From Ceratobasidium sp. AG-K (taxonomy: Eukaryota > Basidiomycota > Agaricomycetes > Cantharellales > Ceratobasidiaceae): 64,000 bases of DNA. Position numbers and translations under genes: made by a program. The DNA lies in the NCBI GenBank assembly GCA_037039685.1, contig JAWNGF010000010.1, positions 1,240,001 to 1,304,000 on the forward strand, given 5' to 3'. The notes under the pieces were generated by a model, which was not told the origin of the DNA, did no database searches, and worked only from the letters and a program-made list of their open reading frames with translations. Positions 43,789 through 53,929 of the stretch are shown one piece after another; the stretch's first letter is position 1, and each line of letters starts with the position of its first letter.

Positions 43789-44553
43789 CTACTGCACTGC
43801 ACAGTCCTTTTCCTTCTTCAGCATATATTCTTCCAACCCCTCCTCGTCCTCCAAGGTAAGGTCGATTGGGTTGAAGGTGGTATTTCCCGGTTCGTCCGAG
43901 AACTTCTCCCATTCTTCCCAAGTCTCCTCCTTTGTCCAGTCCGCCTTGGACCAGTCCAAAACCCTTCCCTGAGCCTCCACGAACTCCTTGTCCCATTGTC
44001 GCACGTCCGGCTCTGTCTCCTTCCATGCTGACACGTCCACTTCCTCCCACTTCCACCAATTTGGCGCCCATTCAAATTTCTCCTTCTGGTACCTTCCCCT
44101 CTCCAGCTTCCAGTCGCTCAGGTCCCTTTCGTAGTTGGCGTCCCAGGCGTCGTTCCACCGTGGTCGCAAGGTTGGTTGCCTCCCGTCGTACCTTGGTACC
44201 CACTCGCTTGAGTATGCCCCTTCTTGTCCCCATTCGACGACTCCGAGCATGTGGGTGGATAGTAGGACCACCTCTGATACTTGGAAGGCTGCGCATCCTC
44301 GACAGACGAAAATGTCTTTTCTTGTGAGTTGCATTTTCGTCGGCCATTTTTTGCCGACCCATTGGAATTCACCCAAGTCTGAGTGGAGAACGTCGTCCGA
44401 GGCCCTAAAGTGCATTCTTCCCGAGCTTTGCTGGGACCTTTTGAAGACGTAGAGAGCGGCTCCGGCGTCGAGGATTCGCGCCGTTGCGAACGCTGGTCCG
44501 TCCAGGACACGGGTGAGGTTGTTGACGATCGTGGAGCGGGAGACGGCAGGCAT
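43789..44553 (-). CDS. A5 ORF3, unrecognised family A protein
   Basis: 254 residues from ATG 44553 (MPAVSRSTIVNNLTRVLDG). Differs from the A3 copy at very few positions and from A2 at perhaps one in ten, mostly conservatively. Trp-rich with acidic C-terminus, a VCRGCAAF Cys pair, no membrane segment. The pyrimidine-rich stretch just upstream (TCTTTTCTGCTCTCC) could be a leader of a separate transcript. Confidence 0.8.
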   Translation of the reverse strand: MPAVSRSTIVNNLTRVLDGPAFATARILDAGAALYVFKRSQQSSGRMHFRASDDVLHSDLGEFQWVGKKWPTKMQLTRKDIFVCRGCAAFQVSEVVLLSTHMLGVVEWGQEGAYSSEWVPRYDGRQPTLRPRWNDAWDANYERDLSDWKLERGRYQKEKFEWAPNWWKWEEVDVSAWKETEPDVRQWDKEFVEAQGRVLDWSKADWTKEETWEEWEKFSDEPGNTTFNPIDLTLEDEEGLEEYMLKKEKDCAVQ

Positions 44554-47500
44554 TTTGGAGAGCAGAAAAGATTTAGTGAGTTGAGAGTGGAGTGGAGTTT
44601 GGAGTAGTAGCAAGTTTTGCAAGTGATACTACTGGTTTCGCCCCCTCTCCCTTTTATCTTCCCTGGAGTGTAGTTAGATGGCGTGGGAGCCTCGGGGTGT
44701 CGGCGTAGAAGATCCTTGATGATCCTTGAAAGGTGACCAAAATCTTCCGCCCTTTGTTCTGTGTCTTCTTCACTTCCATAGCCCTTCCATCTGACCCTGT
44801 AAAAAAGACCGTCCTTTGTCTCTTTCCAGTCCAAAATCTTCTCTACTTCGTATTCTTCTTCTCCTTCTTCTGTTATGATCGGTGGTGGTCGGGGTTGGTT
44901 ACGGCTGAATTCAGTGTCTGCTTTGTAAGGGCTGAGCAAATCAATGTGGAAAACAGGGTGCACCCTCATTGTTGCGGGCAAATCAAGCTCGTAAGCGTGT
45001 GACCCTATCTGTCGCTTCACAACAAATGGTCCGTGCTTTTTGTTGTCCAGTTTCTTTGAAGGTCTTTTTGTTTGAATGTTCTTCCCCAGCAGCCACACTA
45101 GATCTCCTTCTTGGTACTCATTCTTTGGTTCTTCTTCTGGAAGTTTCTGGGTTTCCATTGATGCAATTGCTTCGTCGCGGATCTTACGCCATTTTCCTGT
45201 GATGTTGTTTGCTTCAGGAACTGCTGATTCTTCTGCTGATATGTTCCACAGTGGTTCCCTCCCATAGACAATTTCGAAAGGGGAACTACCTGTTATGCGG
45301 TGCTTCTGTAGATTATAGCTGAACTCCGCGATTGGTAACAAGTCCGCCCAATCATCCTGCCGGTAGTTGACAAACGATCGCAGCCAGCCTTCCATCCACT
45401 GGTTGATCCTTTCCGTTATTCCGTCTGTTTGGGGGTGGTAGGCAGTACTGAAACCTGGGCTAGTTCCAATCTTCTCATAAATGGCTTTCATAAGTTTGGA
45501 ATTGAAAGTAGTCCCTCGGTCTGAGATTGTGCTTTTTGGAAAACCGTGCAACTTCCAAACATTTGTGATGAAGAGATTTGCAAGGTCGCTTGCCGTGTGA
45601 GATTCTTTGCAGGGTATGAAGTGCGCCATTCTTGAGAATCGGTCCACCACTACTAAGATGCTATCTGACCCTCTGGATTTTGGCAATTTCACCACGAAGT
45701 CGAACGCTATGTCTTCCCACGGTCCCTTTGGAATCTCCAGAGGCTTGATCGGGACTATTGATTTCGATCCCTTTGTCTGTTGGCAGGTCTTGCATGATTC
45801 CACGTATCTGTTTATGCTTTGCTTCATTCCTGGCCAGAAGTATCTTCTTGATATTAGTTCCAGTGTTCTAGCCTGTCCTTGATGTCCTGCGATTTTTGAG
45901 TCGTGATGAACTCGCATGACGGCTAGTCTGGATTCCTTATCTTCCGGCACGTAGATTCTACCCTTAAACCATAATAGTCCCTCCTTGAAATCATAGTCTT
46001 TTGTGCTGTGTTGTAGGGCTTTTGGTAACGTTTCCCTTGACTTGCAGATTTCTTTGATTTGTGCCAGTTCTTCATCTGTTTCCTGAGCCTCTTTGATAGT
46101 TTCTATGATGTTCGTGTCAACTTGTCCCATAAATCCCTTGAACCTTTCGGCAGATATCATAACTTGTTCAGGTGTTGGAATGTCTTCATGGTCTGACCGT
46201 CTTGACAATAGGTCTGGTTTTGATGACAGGATTCCAGGCCGGTATATGATGTCAAAGTTATAGGAAGCAAGCAATTGGTGCCATCTTGCGTGTCGGCGGT
46301 TGAAAGTTCTTGCTTCCTTCCAGAACTGTAGGTTCCTATGATCGGTGTAGATGGTAATAGGTTCCTTTGTTCCTTCGAGGTAAAGCCTCCAATGTGTTAA
46401 AGATTCTATGATCGCCATAAGTTCCTTATCGTGGACGTCGTAGTTGAGTTGAGCCTCATTGAAAGATTTTGAAAGAAACGCAATAGGGTGTAGGTAGCCA
46501 TCATCTTGCCTTTGCGACAGGATTGCTCCCATTGCTACTCCGCTTGCGTCTGTTTCCAAGAAGAAGGGTTTGTCCGGGTTTGGATGGCGTAGTGTGGGCT
46601 CCTTGCTGATTTCCGTTTTTAGGGCTTCAAATGCTTCCTGCTGATCGCTTCCCCATTCCCATTTGTTCTCCTTTCTTGTTAAGGATGTCAGGGGTTTTGC
46701 TAATCGGCTGAAATTTGGTACAAATCTTCGGTAGAAGTTTGCGAATCCTAGGAATGCTTGGACCTGTTTGAGTGTTCTTGGTTCCTTCCACTCCTTTATT
46801 GCCTTGACCTTTTCTTCCTCCATTGAGATGCCCGAATCGCTGATTCCAAGTCCAGTATATGTCAATTTGGTGACAAAGAATTCGCATTTTGGAAGCTTTG
46901 CAAAAAGGTTTTCTTCCAGTAAGATTTTTAGCACTTTCCTGACATCCACGGTATGTTGACTTCTGTTCTTAGAGAAAACTAGGATGTCGTCGATATATAC
47001 TATGACACATACGTCGATGAGATCATGGAAGATGTGGTTCATATATCTTTGGAATATGGCGGGCGCGTTTTTTAGTCCAAAAGGCATGACAACATATTCA
47101 AATAGTCCTTCTTTTGTTCTGAAGGCTGTCTTCCATTCGTCGCCTTCCCTAATTCTGATATTGTTGAAACCCATGCGTAAATCAATCTTGGAGAAAATCT
47201 TTGCGTCCTTGATCTTATCCAAGAGGTCTTCCATTAGGGGCATTGGGAATCTGTCGTCCTTCGTAATGGCGTTTACTCCTCTAAGATCTTGAACAAGTCG
47301 TAGTTGCCGGACTGCCCCTGGATTCTTGGGATCGATCGGCTTTTTGACAAAGAAGCAAGGTGATGCAATGGGTGATTTGCTTGGCCGAATTTTCCCGGTT
47401 GCCATTTCTTCATCCAAGTATTCTCTCAGTGCAATTGACTCTGCTGGAGAGAGTGGGATAGGTCTGGCTGGTTTCGGGAGTTCAGCTCCTTCCTTGAAGT

Positions 47501-48053
47501 TGATGGCACAGTCGTATGGGCGGTGATCTGGGATTCTCTTGAATTTTTCTTCGCTAAAGACGTTGGCAAACTCCTTGAATTCTTCGGGCAGGTCGTCTAT
47601 TGAGGTCGTCCTTGCTTGAATGGCTTCCGTTCGCCATGATATGTGCTTTGTTTTCCAATCGATGACAGGGTTTGATTCCTCTAACCATTCCAATCCTAGG
47701 ATAAGTTTAGTTTCTCCAGTGGGCATAGCAAAGAAGATTTGTTTGAAGGTTTTCCCCTCCACTTCCATTTCCAGCTTTGCTTTGAAACGAATTTGGTGAG
47801 AGAGTTCTTTCCCTTGGATACCAATTACCCTTCTGGGAGTGGAGAGTTCTATGAGTGGAATGTTGTTGGACCGAGCCCACGAAATGTCCAGGAAGTTCTT
47901 TGATGCTCCAGAATCGATGAGGGTTGGGATAGGTTCTGTGATTCCGGTAACATTTGCGTAAACAATGGTAGATTCATTTGTTGCTCTAAAGTACATTGTT
48001 TCCGTTGCCGGTTTCTTGGTCTCTCCACACACAGTTAGAGGGAGACCCCTTCT
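44118..48053 (-). CDS. pol: A5 Pol polyprotein with chromodomain, intact
   Basis: Resumes at the heptamer 48059-48053; a GTG-initiated reading from 48032 gives 1304 residues. LIDSGAS protease, YIDDILVFSK RT, TDASGVAMGAIL RNase H, integrase HHCC with CKTC, SDRGTTFNS and the Glu of GITERINQ, chromodomain EYEVEKILDWKE..VRWKGYGSEEDTEQ. Aromatic-cage Tyr, Trp and Tyr are kept; the Trp usual in the TWEP turn is replaced. The C-terminal ~150 residues overlap ORF3 antiparallel in phase and are Ser/Thr/Pro-rich, probably fortuitous. Confidence 0.94.
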   Translation of the reverse strand, partial: RRGLPLTVCGETKKPATETMYFRATNESTIVYANVTGITEPIPTLIDSGASKNFLDISWARSNNIPLIELSTPRRVIGIQGKELSHQIRFKAKLEMEVEGKTFKQIFFAMPTGETKLILGLEWLEESNPVIDWKTKHISWRTEAIQARTTSIDDLPEEFKEFANVFSEEKFKRIPDHRPYDCAINFKEGAELPKPARPIPLSPAESIALREYLDEEMATGKIRPSKSPIASPCFFVKKPIDPKNPGAVRQLRLVQDLRGVNAITKDDRFPMPLMEDLLDKIKDAKIFSKIDLRMGFNNIRIREGDEWKTAFRTKEGLFEYVVMPFGLKNAPAIFQRYMNHIFHDLIDVCVIVYIDDILVFSKNRSQHTVDVRKVLKILLEENLFAKLPKCEFFVTKLTYTGLGISDSGISMEEEKVKAIKEWKEPRTLKQVQAFLGFANFYRRFVPNFSRLAKPLTSLTRKENKWEWGSDQQEAFEALKTEISKEPTLRHPNPDKPFFLETDASGVAMGAILSQRQDDGYLHPIAFLSKSFNEAQLNYDVHDKELMAIIESLTHWRLYLEGTKEPITIYTDHRNLQFWKEARTFNRRHARWHQLLASYNFDIIYRPGILSSKPDLLSRRSDHEDIPTPEQVMISAERFKGFMGQVDTNIIETIKEAQETDEELAQIKEICKSRETLPKALQHSTKDYDFKEGLLWFKGRIYVPEDKESRLAVMRVHHDSKIAGHQGQARTLELISRRYFWPGMKQSINRYVESCKTCQQTKGSKSIVPIKPLEIPKGPWEDIAFDFVVKLPKSRGSDSILVVVDRFSRMAHFIPCKESHTASDLANLFITNVWKLHGFPKSTISDRGTTFNSKLMKAIYEKIGTSPGFSTAYHPQTDGITERINQWMEGWLRSFVNYRQDDWADLLPIAEFSYNLQKHRITGSSPFEIVYGREPLWNISAEESAVPEANNITGKWRKIRDEAIASMETQKLPEEEPKNEYQEGDLVWLLGKNIQTKRPSKKLDNKKHGPFVVKRQIGSHAYELDLPATMRVHPVFHIDLLSPYKADTEFSRNQPRPPPIITEEGEEEYEVEKILDWKETKDGLFYRVRWKGYGSEEDTEQRAEDFGHLSRIIKDLLRRHPEAPTPSNYTPGKIKGRGGETSSITCKTCYYSKLHSTLNSLNLFCSPKCLPSPAPRSSTTSPVSWTDQRSQRRESSTPEPLSTSSKGPSKAREECTLGPRTTFSTQTWVNSNGSAKNGRRKCNSQEKTFSSVEDAQPSKYQRWSYYPPTCSESSNGDKKGHTQASGYQGTTGGNQPCDHGGTTPGTPTTKGT

Positions 48054-50035
48054 TTTCCCGAGTCTTCTACGATTGTTGCCTCTCTTCCTTTAACACTAGG
48101 TTCCGTCGTTATCCATTCCTTGGATGGGCATTTGAATGAACGGTGTCCTTCCTGTCCGCACTTCAGGCAGCGGTTGGTTGCTATCCTTGCTTTGTATATT
48201 TCGTCAGGCAGCCGTTTTGTAGAGGATTGTCCACTAGCGGTCGGTTGGGCGGCCTTTTTTCCTGTTGAGGTCTTGATTTGTTGCAATTTCTGGTCAATAG
48301 AGATTGCGATTGAGATCCACCGGTCAAGGGAAAGTTCTCGTTCTGTCCCATCTTCATTGATCAGGGTCAGTTCGAAGCGAGCTAGTTCAGTCTTGACTTC
48401 TGACTTTAATCCTTCCTTGAACTGGTTGATCAGAGCTTCTTGTCCCCAGTTTACGTCTACCAGAAGATATCGGAATTCCGAAGCATAGTTTGCTACAGAG
48501 TTGTTCTGCTTGCATTTTCGGATATCTGCTTCGGCTTTAGATTTTTTGTTTGGGTCGCTGAACTGTTCCATGAAGTGTGTCTTGAAACTTTCCCATGAGG
48601 CAAGGTTTTGGTTATTTTCCCTTTGGTTGAGCGATCGTAGGAGAACTTGTGCCCAGTGAGTGGCAGCTTTGTTCTCGGATTTGAAATTTGCTAGGGCTTC
48701 GCGAATTCTTTCTTCATTGGAAGCATATTGATCGCCTAGTCGCACGAAGTAGCTTTCCATTTGTGTGATGAACATTTCAGCACCTTCCCCTTTCTTTCCA
48801 TCGAAGGCTTCTGGGCGAGTTACTTTGGGGCGTTGTGGACTGCTACCGACGTTAGGGTTCTCGGTCAGCCGTTGGATTCTTAATTCTAATTCGTCGATCC
48901 TGGTAGATTCCGCGTCAGGGTGTGGTGGAGAATTTGATCGCCTAGATGGGATCCCGTGCAGGGAAGTTTCGTCAATTTCTTCTCGCATATTGTTGATAGC
49001 TTCTTGAACCTCCGTGATTTTGGTAGTGAAGGAAGTTCCCTCTTGTCGTAAGTTTTCCAGTCCTTGAGTTACTGCTTTGTTCCATTCAAGTTGCCCTTGT
49101 CTTGTAGTGTTGAGTTCTTTGCGTACATTGTTCACTAGTCCTTGAGTGTTGGCAACCTCATTTCGAAGGCGTGTTACGTCTTGTCCGACTAGAAAGGAAT
49201 TGTGTTCGCCATTTCTTGCCGAGTTCAGAATGTCTGTCAAGGTTCCTTGTAGGGTGTTAATGGAGTCGTTGAAGATTTGTTGGTTGTTTGCTAGAACCTG
49301 TGTGGCTTGTTCTAGGCCACTAAGCCTTCGATCTACGGTGACCCTCATTCCGTCTATAACCCTAAGAGTAGCGTTGTGTCTTCCTTCTAGAAGGTCATCT
49401 AGGTCATCTAAATTGCTGATTACAGTCCTGCCGCTAGAACTGGAACTTGAACTTGAGCTCCCTGGATCTCCGGCGCTTTGTTGTGCCGGGCCTGATTGCT
49501 CGGAGTAACCCTGTGGAACATATGGTGGTGCCGGAATCACCGGTGTGACTGGCTGGGAAGCCACTGGAATAGGACCTGCGTTGGTGATGGTTCCCCCAAT
49601 TTGAGGAACTGTAGGGACATTGGGGACGTGTGGTGTGGGAGGCGGTCTAATGGGAACAAGCGATACACCCCCATGGGCTTCGGGTTGGGGAGAAAAAAAC
49701 TGTCTTCTGTTCCCTAACGGCCATAAGGGACATGATGGCCCTGGAGTTGCATTTGGAATACGAATTACCGCCGGAGTAGGGTCGTTTGTGAGATCCCTTG
49801 GTTCTCTATTTGTGATAGTAGGTTCTTCCTCCTGTACTGTACTCATGTCAGGAACACCGAAAGCTCCCGGCATTGATGTTTGACTTTGGGGGCGTGATCG
49901 GGCAGGACCTCCCGCTTGAGTTTGTGCAATATCTTGTTCGTTTAGTGATCCTGTGGGCCTTGCTGCCCGACTAGGTCCTCTTCTTGTTGATATCGCAGAT
50001 GAGGGACATGACCCTCCATCTTCTTGAATAGACAT
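48035..50035 (-). CDS. gag: A5 Gag, intact
   Basis: 666 residues from ATG 50035. Same domain order as A2 Gag, with knuckle CLKCGQEGHRSFKC. Has CGA at the codon that became TGA in A1 and A3 and CAA in A2, and CGA at the second A3 stop site, so it is the best stand-in for the undamaged state. GGGAAAA heptamer at 48059-48053. Confidence 0.95.
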   Translation of the reverse strand: MSIQEDGGSCPSSAISTRRGPSRAARPTGSLNEQDIAQTQAGGPARSRPQSQTSMPGAFGVPDMSTVQEEEPTITNREPRDLTNDPTPAVIRIPNATPGPSCPLWPLGNRRQFFSPQPEAHGGVSLVPIRPPPTPHVPNVPTVPQIGGTITNAGPIPVASQPVTPVIPAPPYVPQGYSEQSGPAQQSAGDPGSSSSSSSSSGRTVISNLDDLDDLLEGRHNATLRVIDGMRVTVDRRLSGLEQATQVLANNQQIFNDSINTLQGTLTDILNSARNGEHNSFLVGQDVTRLRNEVANTQGLVNNVRKELNTTRQGQLEWNKAVTQGLENLRQEGTSFTTKITEVQEAINNMREEIDETSLHGIPSRRSNSPPHPDAESTRIDELELRIQRLTENPNVGSSPQRPKVTRPEAFDGKKGEGAEMFITQMESYFVRLGDQYASNEERIREALANFKSENKAATHWAQVLLRSLNQRENNQNLASWESFKTHFMEQFSDPNKKSKAEADIRKCKQNNSVANYASEFRYLLVDVNWGQEALINQFKEGLKSEVKTELARFELTLINEDGTERELSLDRWISIAISIDQKLQQIKTSTGKKAAQPTASGQSSTKRLPDEIYKARIATNRCLKCGQEGHRSFKCPSKEWITTEPSVKGREATIVEDSGKEGVSL

Positions 50036-50061
50036 GTTTATTTGTTAAGCTTGTTTTGTAA

Positions 50062-50516
50062 TGTTGTAATCTTCTTCTTGATGGCTATGAGACAAGCCGC
50101 GAGGGAGAGTGGACGGCACTAAGACCTAAGTGACCTCTTGAACCGCAACACACTTAAGTGTCTGTAGGGTCTTGAGGGTAGGGGTGGTTCAAAGTGTCAC
50201 TCAAATGGGATGTTTTGACGAGACAAAACAAGCTGGGGTTGCCAGGCTTGTTGGTCCGCTATATATATTCAGAAAGTGGCCAAGTCATACAGAGCGCAGC
50301 CACATGAGTCACACAGTCTACCAGTCAGGAGTGTCCATGTGAGTCATGCTGTATGAACAGACATGACTCGTACAAAGCACAGCCGCGTTACACAATGTAA
50401 CAGAATAACCACAAGAAGGTGGCAGCGCGGCAAACAGAAACGGGAACGTAACACAAAAAGGAAGACAGGCGGGCGAGACACAGGGCGCGTCCGATGGAGT
50501 TAGCTGGCTCACGACA
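50062..50516 (-). repeat. A5 5' LTR
   Basis: 455 bp; primer site AGCTTGTTTTGT (plus-strand view) at 50048-50059. Confidence 0.94.
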
Positions 50517-50521
50517 AGTTT

Positions 50522-51240
50522 GTGCGCCAATTCAAGAATCGGCGCCCTTAGCCCCTAGCGTTGGCTCAGCCCAGGTCGCGCCAGCTTGCCACAACGTCAC
50601 TCAGCGAGCTGAGTTATGGCTTGCACCTCGACCCAGCGTCCATCGATCAATTGCCCATAAACCCAACCGCGCTCGCGATCACCCGTATTTATTTGACATT
50701 GATCATTCTACACTCAGTGGCTCGGCTCGTACTGCTTTGTCTCGTGGTTTGTGCCTTATTTATCTTCCCCCAACTCGGTCCCGCATATTCTCCTTTGGCT
50801 CCATTGGTCACTGCTCGCTCCGTCGCGTGGCGATTTTCTCTGCGTTGCTGGGCTCTCTCTCTCTCAATATTTATCTTTCTCTGGTTTCCGGGTTGGTGTT
50901 GTTATCCCCCTATCTTGGTCCCATCTTGCTTGATTGGGACACTTCATTACGCCATGCGTACTGCAATGTCGCTCGGTGAACTGGCTCGTGGCTTTCACTT
51001 CGACCAATCCCCTCTTGGCCTATCCGCGCTTGCAATCGGTGATCGCCCATATTTATTTGACTCTAATTATTTTACCTATCTCGTTGACGCTCCTGAAATC
51101 GTGCTTGCCCCATCAATGCACAACATGGACTACTTTCCTCATTGCGTACTTGAGATTGGTGGAAAATGTACCAGTTGTATCCTATCGGGAACCGACTCGC
51201 GTGGCTGCCCAACGTGCCAACCTGGCTAGTGTTATTGCGC
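50522..51240 (+). other. unidentified ORF region with a diverged internal duplication
   Basis: Inside the DNA transposon, between A5 and the ATPase fragment. A 222-residue frame (50561-51229) is open but overlaps others; the strand is pyrimidine-rich and poor in stops. Segments 50590-50720 and 50950-51080 are diverged copies of each other. Both encode a SLxELxxGxHxD..ALAI stretch and then a PYLFD stretch, the second in a shifted frame in the first copy. The frame ends with a Cys cluster (KCTSCILSGTDSRGCPTC). Similarity at protein level hints at former coding sequence. Identity unknown. Confidence 0.3.
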
Positions 51241-51360
51241 GCGACGTGGCTTGCCTCCTCCGACATCATATTCCCCATCCCCGATCGGAAACTCCCTACT
51301 CTCACGGATTGACGACACTCCCACCTCAACCTTTGGCATGCCAACGACCATCCATCCCTT

Positions 51361-53395
51361 GCGTCTACCTGAAGCCCGGCGAGAAGGCCAAGGACGTCAA
51401 CTCGGAGCGTAACGGTAGCCACAAGGGTGACTTCCCTCTCAAGATGACCAATCTCACACCGTCATTCACGAGCCCTTCCGCAGCATGTTCAACAAGGCCC
51501 TCGCCATCAACTCCACTGCCTTTGAAGACAAGGACCCTGGACCGGTGAACTCAAATTTGTTGGCTCCAAGATCGAGACCGCTCTCCGTTTCGCCAAGGAC
51601 CTCAAGTGGGCCCCCTACCAGCGGACCCGTTCCAGTGCCAAGATCGTCCAGATGACTCCATTTTCAAGCGAGGGCAAGGCCATGGGTGTCGTCGTCAAGG
51701 TCTCGGACAACAAGTATGGTCTCTACATCAAAGGCGCCTCGGAGATTGTCACTCAGCTTTGCAATCGCCATGTCATTGTTTGTCGCCCCGGCTCTGGTTC
51801 CCAGACTGACTCCAACGAGGTTGAGACCGCCCCAATTACCAAGCTCGAGGAGAAAAATATTTCCTGCACCATTATCTTCTACGCCAACCGGATGCTTCGC
51901 ACCCTTGTCATTGCCTACTGTGCATTCCTTGCCTGGACTCCTGCTGGTTGCACTGGCACCATCAATGAAGTTCCCTACGAGACCATTGCCGATGAGCTCA
52001 CTCTCATTGGTATTGCCGGTATTGAGGATCCGCTCCGCCCTGATATCAAGGACGCCGTCGCCAAGTGTCACAGCGCTGGTGTTACCATCAAGATGTGTAC
52101 CGGTGATGACGTCCTCACGGCCCACTCAATCGCGTCTCGGTGCGGTATTTTTACGGCTGGTGGTATTATTATGGAAGGCCCCGTGTCCCGTCGCCTCTTG
52201 CAAGAGGAGTGTCGCGAGATCGTCCCCCATCTGCAGGTCCTCGCTCGTTTGTCGCCCAAAGACAAGCGTATTTTGGTCGACATGCTCAAGGGACTTGGCG
52301 AGATCGTCGGTGTCGCTGGCGACGGTACCAACAACGGCCCTGCGCTCAAGCACGCCAACGTTGGTTTCTCCATGGGTATTGCGGGCACTGAGATTGCTAA
52401 GGAGGCGTCGGACATCATCTTGATGGACGACAACGTTGCCTCTCGTTTCAGCCATCATGTGGGGTCGATGCGTTAACAACTCGGTCCGCAAATTCCTCCA
52501 GTTCCAGTTCTGGGTCTCGGTCAACATCACCGCCGTCCTCGTTACATTCATCTCTGCTGTCGCGAGCGATGAGGAGGAATCCATCTTGACTGCCATACAA
52601 CTTCTCTGGATCAACATCATCATGGACACGTTTGCCGCTCTCGCTCTTGCCACCAATCCCGCCACGCCCGAGCTCCTGAAACATATGCCCGACCGCAAAA
52701 CCGGCCCGCTCTACTCCATTGATATGGGCAAGATGATCATCGGCCAGCCCATCTACCAGACTTTCATCGTCCTGCTCTTCCACTTTGCCGGACCCGGCTT
52801 CTGGGGATATCACACCGACAAGGAGCACGCGGAGCTCAAGACCATGGTTGTCAATACCTTTGCGTTCTGCCAGATCTTCAACTCGGTCAACTGCCGTAGT
52901 CTCACCCGGGACAAGAACATCTTCCGTGGACTGACGAAGAACTACTACTTTATCGCTATTAATCTTCTCGGTAAGCCTCAGTCGTGGCAGCCAGTGATCA
53001 AATGCTAATGTGTCTGCGACAGAGGCTGCCATTCAGGTCCTCATTGTTTTCTTCGGTGGTGCTGCATTCCAGGTCGTGTCGATGAACAGCCATGACTGGG
53101 GCATGTCGATCGCCCTCGGCTTTGTTCCGATCCCTCTCGGCTTCCTCATCCATTGCATTCCAACTCCCGCGTCAAATGTTGGTCTTGCTCTTGTGAGTAT
53201 TGACGTTCTCCGGACTGATTGTGTCAATTCTGACAACATGACCCCCCTATAGCCATTTTTGTTGATAGCGGTGGTTCCCACACTGGTTGTATCGTCCGTT
53301 GGAGCTGGCTGGGCACCTCAACCCAGAAGGCTCGAGGATCCTGCTGGTGTTGATCCCTCGAAGTCGTCTGCTGCCTTGTGGTGCAGTCAGTTCTA
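51361..53395 (+). pseudogene. 5'-truncated P-type Ca2+-ATPase gene fragment captured by the transposon
   Basis: C-terminal half of a PMC1/PMCA-type calcium pump: nucleotide-binding domain (INSTAFEDKD, IKGASEIVT), P domain (GIEDPLRPDIKDAV, MCTGDDVLTA), hinge GDGTN, then transmembrane segments (LLWINIIMDTFAALALAT). Everything up to and including the DKTG phosphorylation motif is missing. Frame is broken near 51541 and near 52440. The hinge reads GDGTNN (AAC at 52333) where pumps have GDGTND. Introns remain (52971-53022 and about 53192-53253), so capture was at DNA level. The family transports Ca2+ out of the cytosol; this copy cannot. Confidence 0.88.
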
Positions 53396-53814
53396 GATTC
53401 ATTCCAACACCAAAGCTGGCAGCCCCGTGCACAAGTAGGGCAAGGAGTGCGTCTAGATTGTTGATTGCAATAGCATTGCAATTGACGCGCGCAGGGATTG
53501 AATTCATTTGTGAAGTTTGTGTCGCCTGTGTTTTTGTTATGTCATTCCGCTTTTGTTTAGTCTCGTATCTCATTCGCCATGACCGCTCCTTGTACATTTA
53601 CATTTATATACATTCCGTGACAACTTGCAGTACTATCAATAATACATATTTTACTAAGCCCTCCTGATAAGCGAACCGTGCAGGGAGAAATGGGGCACTG
53701 TACCCAGCAAGTGTTGATGGAATTGCATTGTAAGATGTCTCACGGACATGACAGTCAATGTTATATAACTGGTGGTAGACCATTCTTGAGGTGGTAGCTG
53801 TTGCCATTTCCTGG
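53396..53814. other. 3' flank of the captured ATPase fragment, no gene seen
   Basis: Short overlapping ORFs only. Probably the former 3' UTR and flank of the captured gene up to the transposon end. Confidence 0.35.
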
Positions 53815-53925
53815 TAGAAGTCTGGTTTTTCCGGTAGATCTGCCGGAGATTTCCATATCTACGGGAGACCTACCATAGATTTGCGTGTCTCCTGAGGTCT
53901 ACGGGACAAAAGCGTTTTTCCTGAT
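53815..53925 (-). repeat. right terminal and subterminal repeats of the DNA transposon
   Basis: GGTAGATCTGCC, ATCTACGGG, ACCTACCATAGAT and GTCTACGGGAC motifs, ending TTTTTCCTGAT. Inverted match to the left end; followed by GATC and then B1 leader sequence. Confidence 0.72.
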
Positions 53926-53929
53926 GATC

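Larger units (their letters stand above)
43293..50516 (-). mobile_element. A5: full-length, apparently intact family A element
   Basis: 7,224 bp, AGTTT duplication at 43288-43292 and 50517-50521. 3' LTR 43293-43747, 5' LTR 50062-50516, three differences between them by eye. gag, pol and ORF3 all open with catalytic residues present. Inserted 31 bp after the transposase stop codon. The best candidate in the window for an autonomous copy. Confidence 0.97.
29160..53925. mobile_element. 24.8-kb Plavaka-type DNA transposon, itself split by B2 and A5
   Basis: Bounded by GATC (29156-29159 and 53926-53929), a duplication of the single GATC in uninterrupted B leaders. Ends are ATCAGAGAAAAC and, on the other strand, ATCAGGAAAAAC, followed by subterminal GTAGATCTAC-like palindromes and a shared TCCCGTAGA. 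Inside are a Plavaka-like transposase (plus), a divergent DUF6532-like gene (minus), an unidentified ORF region and a Ca2+-ATPase gene fragment. Minus B2, A5 and their duplications it is about 10.6 kb. A 3-bp duplication with slightly different ends is also possible because GATC partly overlaps the terminus. Confidence 0.85.
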
